Origin: Anoplopoma fimbria
Lineage: Eukaryota > Chordata > Actinopteri > Perciformes > Anoplopomatidae
Length of the DNA: 64,000 nucleotides
Direction of reading: 5' to 3'
Assembly (NCBI RefSeq): GCF_027596085.1
Contig: NC_072472.1
Coordinates: forward strand, 18,415,971-18,479,970
The notes under the pieces are model-generated. The model was not told the origin of the DNA and did not search any database. It worked only from the letters and a program-made list of their open reading frames with translations. The translations under genes and the position numbers were made by a program. Below, one piece after another: positions 1-12,400 of this stretch (within the stretch, counting starts at the first letter, position 1; every line of letters begins with the position of its first letter).

Positions 1-736
1 GCAGCTATCAGGAAGTTACACTGGAGACATCCTTATCAGCAGTGCACACTGCACTGACTTCAAATACAACACAGAGTATCAGTTTGGAGGAGACATATGA
101 CAACTATGAGGCAGTGAAATGAGCGTTAAGGCTGTTTGCGATAACGGACATCTGAGCTACAACAGGAGAAAAAAAAGAATATATGTGAGTGGAGAAAAAA
201 ATCTAAATGCCTTTTCATTCTAAGCAGCAGATCTTTAAAGTTGACTTTAGAAATGACTTTGAAGGATCTGTGTTTCTTCCCCTTTGGTTTTCAGTGTGAT
301 GTACTATAGTTCAATGCGTCTGATGACATTCCCATTAGACTGTGGGCCCTTTAAAAAGTAAAGCACTCAAAGCAAACACATTGGAATGATACCAAAGTGA
401 TCTATGACTCTCTAAACTCTGCCATTTCTGTTTCCATGGTGCAGATCCCGGGCTGCAGAGGCCAAACATCGATTTTCTTTCTTAATGTCAATTCTATAAC
501 CTTTCCGTTCCTGCTCCTACCCTCCTGTTTGAGCCTCTGCCAAACACCTTTCAATATTTCTAAACTCACACGAGGGAAACTTCTTATGCTAAAATATGTT
601 TATTGTTGAACGAAAAATTAAGATTCAGATAAACACGTAAAAATACATTGTCAAAGACAACAGATTTATGCATGAAATTATCCAGAAATTCGAGCCAGAA
701 ATGAAGACAACCGAGAAATGAAGACATTGAACTTAC
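1..736. other. MYO18A intron, partial
   Basis: Non-coding on both strands as far as I can see; AT-rich with no recognised element. It is the intron downstream of the last MYO18A exon in the window. Confidence 0.7.
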
Positions 737-823
737 CAGTGCTTGGCTTGATGCTTGGTCTACCACTGCTACAGACAGGGAGGTGCTGGGCTCTGTGTCA
801 TCTAAAGCAAGCTCGATGTTCTC
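737..823 (-). CDS. myo18a: MYO18A motor exon (ENIELALDD), last in window
   Basis: An 87-nt, phase 0-0 exon encoding [20 protein letters not shown] and then VDQASSQAL, matching the MYO18A segment after switch II. Acceptor TCCTTCAG, donor GTAAGT (731-736). The next exon is off the left edge. Confidence 0.93.
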
Positions 824-3111
824 CTGAAGGATGACAGGCAGATTGACAGACTCTTTAATGACTGGTGAGAATGCAAAATCAAAGAAACAGGAGATTTAAA
901 TAGTGTTGGGGGGTTTTGGAGCATGCATATAAAAGAAACTGAAAAAAATAGATCTCCTGAGATCAAATTTCAAAAGTTGCTCAGTGATTGACATAGATGT
1001 CATCATGGTGGTTAGTTTAGAGGCCTAGGTTAATGACTTTCTATGGACATAGACAAGCATGTTTCATCAAGCAGGACAGGATTTTCATGAATTGGTAATA
1101 TAGATGATGAAAAATAAGACTGGTCTTGGATGGGATGTTCTTCTGAGCGTCCCCTTGAAACGCACAGGACTTTTTCCAGAAACCCAGCAAAACTATGGAA
1201 CCACAGTTTGACCGCTATAGCCCAATTCCTGTTTTGGTCATAGTTCCTGTCCCTGAAAAGAATACATGGTAATGTGGTAGAAGTTTTAGATTACAGAGAA
1301 ACTGAGGAGTTTGCAGGATTTAACATCGCAAGGTCCAACACAACCCTGAACCCATGCCCCCATGAGCCCGAGGAGACCTAGCCTACATGAGACCCTGGCT
1401 CACATGAATGTGACTGTCAGCTGGTAATCCCCTACAAGAGTTCAACGGTAAATCAATAAGTCGATCAACAGAAATTTAATTAGCAATAAATGTGATAGTT
1501 TGTTTAAGCAAAATGCCAAACATTTGCTGCCTCCAGCTTCTTAAAATTGATCATTTATCCTATATTTATGATATATGATAGTAAACTAAACATATTTGGG
1601 TCTGGGAGGTTTTGTCTGACAAAAGACATTCGAACACCTTACCTTGGACTGTTAGAAATTATAAGGCAATTTTATTGATATTGATTTTTTTTTTTTACAT
1701 TTTATAAACCGAATAATTAAACAAAAGAATAATTGTCAGATCCTTTGATCATTAAAAGATCCTGGTCGATCACCACAATAGAGGCCACCACTGATCCAAC
1801 GACAGTTTGCACACAGGTGCCAGTCATGCAACTAATTCACAATCCTGATTCCCCTTCATCATGTTGGGGCGGCTCAAGATTTTTATGGATGTTGAAATGA
1901 AAAAAACAATAGCATATTAGATGTGAAAAAATAAAAAAATAAAAGCCACAGCAAATCTATTATAATAACAAGAACATTTGGCATTTACTAAGGCTGCTTT
2001 TCCTATAGGTAAATGGAAACTCTAAAATATTTCATTACCGTTGCAGATAATAACATTTTGAGGGGTGAAAGTGGAAATAAATACAGAAAAATTACCTTCA
2101 CCGGAGCAAAACGGGCATAAGGCAGCTCGCAGTGACAAAGTGCAGGCGGCACTAGGAATGTGGGGAAACGCTGGCAGTGCTGATAGTGTGGCCGTGACAG
2201 ATGCCAGTGTTCCAGTTGACAGTGTATGTGAAGTAGCCTAAATGATTTTTGTTCTCTGCCATGCAAAGTCGATATGCAGAGGATAACTCCACGCAGTTGC
2301 ATCGCTCAACAGCATTAAAAATCTAAAGAAAAGATGAAGCAAGAGCCTGTTGAGTGCACCACAGTTTAACCTGCATGTCCCTGTTGTTGATACTGTGTGC
2401 TGTGTTAAATGAGTTTGACCCAGTTTTCAATGACGGTTTCACAGCTTCTTATATTTTCAAGTTGCACTGAAAAGAGAAAAAATACACTACACACACAGAT
2501 TTATGCAATACTTCATTGCGCTCCTATTCCCTTTCTCCCAGGCGGAGGGCGTGGGCGGGAAAGTGGGTGGGAAATCCCAGGATCCTTGCTCGCGGTATTA
2601 AAAGTAATATGATCAAGATTTGAGTGTTCTATCAGCTGAGTTTTGAATAAGAAGGATATTAAGAGTCGGGACAGCAGTAATGGATGGATATATATTTATG
2701 TTAGCGATGAAAGAAAAAAATATCTTATTTATAGGATATATATATATTAATTTCTTAGGAATGACTGTGGCCTGTTATAGTGGTCCAGCACTGCTGCACA
2801 CAACTCAAAGGAGGACAGAGAAAGAATTGTAACACCGCCGCTGTGCAGCTGGGCGTGTCTCCCAAAGGCAGTTGTGAGTGACTTTCCTTTGATCTCAGCA
2901 GAAGAGGTGAAGACTGGCATCGCTAATGAGAAGGTCTAACACATGAACTACGCTGGCTTGTCACAGCTCGTGGCAGGTGGGAGGGATCTGATGTGTGAAC
3001 GCATATACTATCGGAGTTGACATATCTGAGGGAAAGCAGCAGACAAAGGGAGAGAGAGAGAGAGAGAGAGAGCGGTAGGAGGAAGAAAGAGACCGCCAGA
3101 ATGAGGCTGGG

Positions 3112-3148
<37 letters not shown>

Positions 3149-3374
3149 CTTCACACGTCCTTACCTCTTTGTATCTCTCCAACTCCTGAACGAAGGTGCG
3201 CTGATAGAAGAGGGAATGCAGGCGTTCTTGAGTGTAGTTGTGGCACAGGTCCTCAAAGGTTGCGCCGCACTCGCGCTTCGCCAGCCTCGGGTTTTGAAAG
3301 CCCGGTGTGTCCACAATGAGCAGCGAGCACAGGGAGTGCTGGCTGGATTTCAAGGCCCTGCAGCACACAGGGCG

Positions 3375-3413
<39 letters not shown>

Positions 3414-6400
3414 ATGTTTGAGACCACGTTTTATTGATTGCATTCGCTGCATATAACCCGTGGCTTTAACCTTAGCTCTCTCCTCCACATCCCTAACTTT
3501 AACCCTTCACCAAATGTAATCCTAGTTCTAAACGAAAAGCTAAACCCAAGGCCTAAAGTTAAAATAGCATCTTATACTCCCATAATAGCTGTTAAAAACC
3601 AACCTTGTCTGGACAGGCGTCGCTAACCCCTCCCCTCCCACAAAGAACTACGGCTGTGTTAGATTCTATTCAAGATGCCAAGATTTAGAAACATATCAAA
3701 GATGTCACAAGGCGTCTGCACGATTGCCATTATATAACCGCGCAGCCAAAAACATGGCATCTTCAATTTGACACAGCTTCGGGAGAGCAGAGGATCAGAA
3801 ATACTAACCGGTTTATTAAAGAGATGAGGGTCGTGAAGAGCTCCGAGTAAAGCCCCGATGCCATGGCCTCTAAACAATCCATGGCCGTGACCTTGGATCC
3901 TGCTATGAGAGGCAGCGAGACAGAGAGCGGATCAGAAATAGCTCACAATAACATCTCCATCGACAAATAACATGAGGGGCCGGTTGAATAAAATGAAGAA
4001 ATAAGGAGCAGTAAAAGCTAAATCATTTTGTTTCTAAAAACGATGTGCAAAAGAGTCATATTTGTGCATATTATGCCCAAAGGCAGGCATAAAGTCTTCA
4101 AATTAGGTCTGTAATAGTCTCACTAAAGCAGTGTCATCTAGGACTCAGGTGTTTCCGAAATGGTCAGATGAACCGGCACATTCTCAAGTCCGTGCCTAGG
4201 GGCCATTGGCCAACTGTTAAACTCCTAATTCATCCCACTATCAAAGAAAATAGTGCCTTCATTGTGCCTGAGGGATATTCTTCATGCGCACACACACATT
4301 CGATGACTGTATGTTCATGTGCGAGTGGAGGTATGGGGAAAAGGTGAAGCAGAGGTCAATTCTGTCCATCCCTTTTGTGAAGGACTTTTTAACTGTCTCC
4401 TCGTGCCCTTCAAAGTGCGTTGCAGTCTTTGACGGAAAGCATGTGGAAAATCAATGTGAGGCAATTATGATTTCAAGGACAATGAGCGAGGAGCAGATCC
4501 AAAATTGCTTGTCCCGACACAGTGTGTGTACTTATCTGTCAATAGCCATTGTAGAGCTGTGGTATTCATTACTAAGATAAGCTTTACTTTCTCCGGAGCG
4601 TGCAATTTCCCTCCAGTGATGAGCAGAGGCGTATGCGTGCGCATGTGTGTGTGTGTGTGGAAACAGAGTGACAAAGAGAAAGAGGGGAGGGGAGGGGGGC
4701 TGTGAGGAATGAATAGGAAATAGCATGTTGGTAAATGCGGCCTGTGGAGTACCTGCATCTGCTGTGCCATTTTCGTCCGAGGCCTGGCGGATGGAGCTGG
4801 CTCTGGGCAGGGTGCCCTTGGCCCGGTGCTTGAAGATGGAGGAGGAGAGCTCCTCCAGGGTGCAGCCCAGCAGGTAGGCCGCCTTCTGGGCCCACTCGTG
4901 ACGTGCAAATTGTTTCCTGCCAGCTGAGACACGTGCATGAAAAAACCTCCATTAGCCCTTTCTGCCAACTACCCCGGGCAAATGGTTAGCCCCGTAGCTC
5001 TGTGACAAGCCTGTCTCCGGTCAAGCTGACACTGAGACAGCTGGTGAGAACTTGCACTAAAAGCATGTTTGAATGTTAGCGGCTTGAACATTTACATTTT
5101 ATCCAGGGTTGAAAAAAAAAAGAAAAAAGAAAGGCATATCTACTTGCTTCAACAACTACTGTTTCATGTTCAAAAAGAAGTCTATGAAGTTAAAGTGATG
5201 ATTGCCGTTTTTATTATCTTGAGAATGAAAGCAAAACTTATAATTAGGCGATACAATTAATCTATTTACATAAAGTCCTTTGTTGGGAAACACAAGTTTT
5301 CTCTTTTTAATCTAGTGGCTGAGTGATGGAAACATGCAGATATGAGTGCAAACTTTCAGTTTTAATCCACCATGAAGTGGTATCTTCCAAGACTTGAGAG
5401 AGGAACTTGGGGATTTCACGCAGAGAGCAGTGGGCTCTATCTGTTTTATCAGCACCGCAGCAGCCCTGCGTACTTCCCATGATAAGCAGGACGGTTGTCA
5501 GGACAAATACAGCCATTTGAATATTTGCTTTGATAGACATTCGCCTCCACGGTTATTTCAATTCTGGTAAATCATCAAAAGGAGGAAATTGTGTTTGCCG
5601 ATATATCTGGATATTACTGAATCAAAACATTACAGAGTTCATAACTTTTAAAGATTAGAAAACAAATAGATATGTGTAATAATTGCCCTTAAAAGCATTC
5701 ATACTCACTGTGTGATGAGCCTTTTTTTTCTATCTACACTTTTTAGATAAAAGTATTGATACAGGGAGAGGCAAGTTCATTTCAAGTGGTCCGTTTAATT
5801 AGTTTTGGTGGATAAGAGACCAGTGCTGCCCTCTTGTGTTACACTATGAAGTTGCACTAAATATTTATAATATTTTATAATGTTTGTGGCAATCAGTCAC
5901 AATGTAAGAACTAGGAGCAAAAACCTTTTTTTAATAGACCAGATTATGATTAGAATATTTTAGTGAATAAACTCAATATTCCCCTAGGGAGACAAAATCT
6001 TATTGCCATCAATGTGTTGACTATTGGTCATAACTTTTATCCCATCATGCCTTGTTTCTTCATGAGAACTACTGTGTGTTTGATGGGAAGACAGCAGTCC
6101 TAAATCCATAAATCTCCCAGCCCTTTGCAGATTAGAAGTTGTTTAGCGTCTGTATTATGGGCCGATAATAATTGTTATTAATTTTTAAAAGTGTTCCTGG
6201 CTGGTGTTGTGCTGCCATCAAAAAGATTGGCAGCCAGCTGGAGGGGATCACTGGAAATAATTTGGCAATTACAATGCAGGCAGAGAGTTGAGAGGGAACA
6301 AACATATCAAAAGCATAAAATACACAGTCACTGTTACACTATATCCCTTGTGAATTGTAAATCATTCTGATATACTGCTTCCAAAACACAGAATGTCATC

Positions 6401-9400
6401 AAGTTAATAGATGTGCATTTCAATTACATCTGCATTGCAAAATACAGTAAAATTCCATCTTTTCAACAGCCCACTATAACTGATCATAAGCCAGGGCATA
6501 TTATACTGAGAAAATGCTATATATATATATATATATACGCTTATCTCATCATATAACACATCTTTCTGACAACATCAGCCTTTCAAAATAGCAGGTATCT
6601 CATTTTAAAGTAAAAGTAAAATGATGTGGGAGGCTGAGCTACTACTTTATAGCAAAAAAAAAAGAACCCTCTCTTACATTAGGTTTCATCATAGAAATAG
6701 CTTCAAAGACAGGAACAAATCCTCATGTTTAAGAGGACCGCCATTCCAATTAGTCCTCTGATGCTTTCTTATGACAATAAAAAATGTTTGTTAGTATTTG
6801 AAGCCAAAATCAGATTGATTTTTTCTGTCCTTCAATGTTTCACTGTTTCCTCTGTTTTCAGACAGTGGTTCAGCTATGCTTTTAATTATATAATATGATC
6901 AATCAGTAAGGATTAATGAGGTCAACCTGACCTGCCGTGAGTTGTTGAAGATGAAAAAAATACAATTAATCACTTCAATTGCTATATGTGAGCATTAACA
7001 GCAGCCCCAAACCATGAAGACCAGAGCCAGCAGGGCAAATCTGAGTCTCAAAGAATTTCACATGGGAGGGCTGTCAGTTCAAAGCTTAACCTGCTTGGTA
7101 GTGGCCAGGGGCCTCTTTTATAAAACAGTGCATGGATTAACACTTAATGTTTGCAGACGGTTTGAATTAGTAAATGAACGTACGACAAAGAAGTATTCTG
7201 ATTAATAAAACCTTGCTTAGTTGTGCATCCATCACGCAGCATGACGCATTACAAGAGTCGCGAAGAGAGAAATTGTGTTTGCTGCAGCAATTACACATAA
7301 AAACTATATCAGAACTAAAATCACAGTATTATAATATATCATTGAAAACTATTGGCGATCTATTCTGGAATTCTTTAATGCTAATAAAGAATTAATTTGC
7401 TAAATGTCTTGGATTTCTACAACCAATTATGATCAATTCTACAGGTGTTGACGCCCACTTCAGGCCCTGTTTAGTGCATATGCCACAGTTATAAATGAGA
7501 CCCCTTGAAATATATCCTGGATACTAATACACATTTTCCTTGCCTAACTTTGTTGTTTTTGAGCTGTAGATCAGTGCAGTAGAGCACCGATGCTCTCTGA
7601 AACATCTTTTTAAATTGCTGATTCACAATGTTGTTATCTGGATGACAGCTGTCTTGCACACTGAAGGAGTGCAAAAAAAATGTAAAGCAGGCTTGATATT
7701 TTGCCTTTGTCATTGTGTACTGTAGTGTGTACAAATAAAAGATGATATCTGTTACTGGTTTGCACTATATCATGAATAACATTATCCTTACGAATAAGTG
7801 ATGCAGCTATAGAATGGAAAAGAGTTCGGTGAGCAATCTTACCCTTAGTAGCTCCTGCAGACCCAAGATGGTAGATGGCCCCGAGGATGAGCCAGAAGGC
7901 CCTCTGCTCATCACCACTGATCCCCAGAACCTTCATGGCTGCTTGCAGCTTGGAAAACAGCTGGGAGGCCCGCTGCTTATCCTCAGTCTGGAAGATAGTA
8001 CATGACGTCAAATAAAATTCCTTTCAGAACTATTAACGATAACAAAAAATCCCCTATAAGCTCTCCTAAGGTAATGCTAGGTAGATTGACCAACTTGTCA
8101 TATTATAAGTCTTAAATAGGATTAACAAAACTGATTTCATCTGCAAAGGTTCAGCATATTTGTTGATAGATTTCAGTGATTATTCTGCCAGCTGTTGAGA
8201 TTGTTCAATCTTTCAAAACACACTTTCTGACCTGTTATTATTTTTATTGTGAAATTGCTATTTAAGTATTAGTTGTCTGTTCTGTGCCACCACATACTGT
8301 GCAAACAGGCCAACCTCCCATTAACAAGTAGTATTTACCTTTGTCTGAGGCATGATTCCAAATGCATTGTTTTCAGCAAAGTGGTTAAGGTGCAGCTCCT
8401 GTCTGATAAAGAAATGAGAACAACACAGAAGACGTCAACATCTCCCATTTCTACTAACACATCATTGCAAAACATCAACGTATTAATCCAGTACAGAATT
8501 GTGGTGCGGTGTGCATTGAATTGGCAAAAGTATTAATCCTGACCTAAGAGAAGTGTCTACTCCAGCCATCAGGTAGTAAAAGACATTAAACGTGGACTCT
8601 CCCCCTGGTCTTTTTGTCACCCTCATCTTCTCCAGCAGCATGGTCTGAAAGGCCGCAACAGAACAGGATGTTAGCATGATGCAAATAACGTTTACTACAG
8701 GCATATCAATAAGGTATAATAACAAAGCCTGCTGGAGGTGAAAATTTGAATTAGTTTATGACACATTGTCTGAGATCATAGTAGATTTGCATGAATAGGA
8801 AATTCAGAAGTTGAGCTTCAGTGATTTGAATGAATGAATTTGGGGCGTCCTCGACAAAGAAATTCTTAGTCGACAAACACTCAAACGATTTAGTCTACCA
8901 ATTAATCGATTAGTTGATTTAATCGTCAGATCTGTAAATCTGAGTTTCTCCACAAAGAATCACACAAAAGCGTCGCTTTGAATCTTGTGTTTACTAGAGA
9001 TGTGCTCATAAGTTTCTTGGAAATAAGTCATTCTGCATGAAAAGAGCCTAAAAAACAACTTATCGACTAAAGAAATCTTAGTTGACTAAGACTAAAACAA
9101 CTGATTAGTTAGCTCCTTGCCTAAAAGGGGCCAGCCAGAAAGAAATGAATGAATAAACAAACAAAATATAAATATAGATATGATAGATATATGGATGGAT
9201 GTGTTTATTTGTACCTGGATAGAGGCTGAGGTCACCAGGCCTGCCTGGTCAAAGTCCAAGGAAACTATATGGGAGAAGCGACTGGCATTCCCATTCATAC
9301 AGGTAGAGGCATTCCCAAACGCCTCCAGAACTGTGTAGACCGCCTGCCATTTCTCTGCTGCAGAAACAAATAAGGGGGGTCTTAGTAATACATCAGCACA

Positions 9401-12400
9401 ACGTGCACTACACGTTTAAGTATTTTTCAATTAGAGTTCCTTAAAACCTACTGGAGAATGTTTTGTTGGTGCTGCCAGCAATGGAGATCAGGTACTGGAT
9501 GATGTGTTGACAGTTGGTGGTCTTGCCACTTCCACTCTTGCCCAGCAGGACGATGGACTGATCCTGTCGAGTGGTCAGCAGGCTCCTGTAGGCAGCCTGG
9601 GCCATGCTGTAAATGTGAGGGGCTGTCTCCTCCCTCTTGCAGCCCTTGAACATTTGCATCACCTGGAAAGATGATTAATAGACCGCTGAGAAGATGAAAT
9701 ACATATCAACTATATTTGTAAGTTTATTTCATTATGTTCGCAATCATATTCTGCAATCACATCCAAAGGCTGCGGCCTTACCTTCTCAGAGTACATTGAA
9801 GGGGCGCTGACGGGGTTAACGACCACCATGTTGGGCCCAGCATGGGTGTGTACCAGGTTACCGCCGTACCGCTGCCTCAGGGAGTGCATCACGCTCGACT
9901 CGTTCAAATACTGCAGAGAGGCCAGGTCCTCCACTCGGTCAAACATCGGCGGGTTTGCCTGGAGTTCAAAGTCAAAGCGGTCACGTACTCGCACCGGGTG
10001 CCATCCGTAATTGATGCGGTTCAGAGTTGATTTGATGATTAAATACCTTATCTACATCGTCTTCGTCCACATCCAATAAAGATCCGTCACTCTCCAGGCG
10101 GATTTTCACCTTCCCCTCTGGCAGGCTGCCTGCCTCCGTCTTCAGGAGAGTTGCTGCAGAACCACAAAGTCTGGAGTTAATTCATCATGACGTGATCTCG
10201 AGCCGAGCGCAATAGCTTCACATTATCTTACTTGTCTGATAATGCGTGGCAGTTGTATCGCTTTCAATAATGTATCAGCTTCATTAAAACTGAACAAGCA
10301 ACATGCTTAGTCAACAGCCGATAGTCTAGTCCAGTCTGGTGCCCTCTTTCAACATTTAAATATCAAAAGCATTTTCTAAGCTTCAATAACCCACATCTAT
10401 ACTCCACCAATCAAATGTAGCCCCAGAAACAGATACACCAACTCCAATGGGTTAGTAAGAAGAGAATTTGCTATTGATATGGAGAAATTACACTTGGATA
10501 CTGTTGTAAATGCTGAAGATAACTTACCCATTGAAAATCCATCCTTGTGTACGAGCCATACTTTGTCTGTGTTATACCAGGCTCTCTCTGCCGTTATCTG
10601 CTCCTCAGTCTTTCCCTGTTAGGGTAAAGATGTAAACACTCAGGATGAGTAACACATCATCAAATAATACTGCATTATGGACCAGCACGAGGATCCTACG
10701 AATGACAGTTTCACGAGCAGGGATTAACATGCAGTTCACATTCACATGAGACACATAAGTGGAACTGCATCCCCCCCCTTTTAAAGCATCCATCAAAGCT
10801 CCAAGAGTGTGCATTAACTCATACAGAGTGCATTTAATGTGTTCACTGAAACGACATCTCAGGCAGAGTGTGGGGCAGGGATGTTTCATCACAGCTAAGT
10901 ACATCACAAAGACAAAAATACGTCTAGGGGGATTTACACGGAAAAAAACCTTCTAAATAATTTTAATGACAACAAACAGCCACAGCCCAAAAGTGTTTGG
11001 AGTGAGTCATGCATGGAAATGGACATAAACAGACATGTAATCACGCTAACATAACACGCATCGGATAGCTGCACCTAGACAGCATATCGTTTGCATCTTC
11101 TCTCTGTGGTTAAGATGGAGGGACAGCAGGATATGAACTGCAGAGCGATACTTCAACAGCTAGGGCTTTGGGGAAGATGAAACCTGGGCTTTTTCCTGGA
11201 GGTTGGATTGCCTCACTTAGCATAGAGCCGTCCTACCTCCCACACCTCCTTTACTCATTCATCACACAAGAAAACCACAAAAGACACACACATCACTCTG
11301 AAACACGGAGAACTACAATCAGTTGTAGTCACGGTCAGACCTTAGCTGCAGCCGAGTGTGCTGCCTGAAGGATGGCCACGGGGTCCTCCACAAGCTTGGA
11401 CTGGAAAAGGGAAGGAGAACTGAGAAGTCAGTATTTTCAGTGGGTCTCGAAGAAATGTAAAATAAGACAGGGTGGAAATCAAAAAAAAAAACATAATACA
11501 AGAAACCACAGCGGCAAGACCATCAGCAGTTCAACAGTGCAATAGTAATTCAAGCAACAGCAGCAGAATAAGTGAGTCATTAAAGTAATTCACCATAAGA
11601 AATTACAACATGAATGTAGGGGATTACAAGGTGCATTGAAGTGCAGTGTGTGGGCTCTGTGGGGCACAAAATAAACGATCCGTCATATTAACAGTCACAG
11701 TTAACAAGATCAGTTGTGCATAGTAAGGTATAAACGCAAAGCACCATGCAGCCAGAAATAGTAGAAGTCAATGCTAAATAAGTTAGCTATAGAGTTGGTA
11801 GGGTACTGCATAAACACAAGGATGTATTGTAATGTGAAATATACTGTATCACTGCAAGCAATTTCAGGGAGTTTGATGAGAACCTTTTCAGTGCTAGTTA
11901 TTTGAGAAACCTTTAACAGTTCATTAACTTTCTGTGGGTGTAAACAGCAAAAACAGCAAGACAAACACACAGCTGCATGTTGTGTTAATTGTAACCTGAA
12001 CACATTCAAATTGCGCTATTTATACTCTTGTTGGTGGATCTAAAAATCAAGAATTCCCAACCAGACTTTAGTAACCATTAGTTGGTGTCACACTACTACA
12101 TTCCAGGCTCTTGCATGAACCCTGAATGAACCCCGAAGAGAGCAGCAAGGGGACAAAAACGAGCAGGCCGGCGCAGACAAAGTAGGGCAGAGAAGGGGTC
12201 AGTAGAGGAGAACAAGCTTAGACTCCAGCACTCAACAGGCGAGGTTAGTGCATCGAGGCCCTACCATCGAGCCGGCCGTACCTGAGAGGATTTGTGGCCT
12301 CTGGCACGCTAGCCATGCAAACAGCAAAGAGGACAGCAGCGAGAATCCGATGACCCACAGGGAAGCCAAAATAGAGACATGAGTCACAATTTGAGACAAC

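Noticed and set aside
2961..3488. 175-codon minus ORF read as one protein
   Set aside because: Only its middle (3165-3357) is a real MYO18A exon; both ends are translated CA/TG and GA repeats.
5307..5540. CC chemokine call for the intronic small ORF
   Set aside because: After the CC pair the remaining cysteine spacing and the IP/AVIF-type core motifs of CC chemokines are missing.
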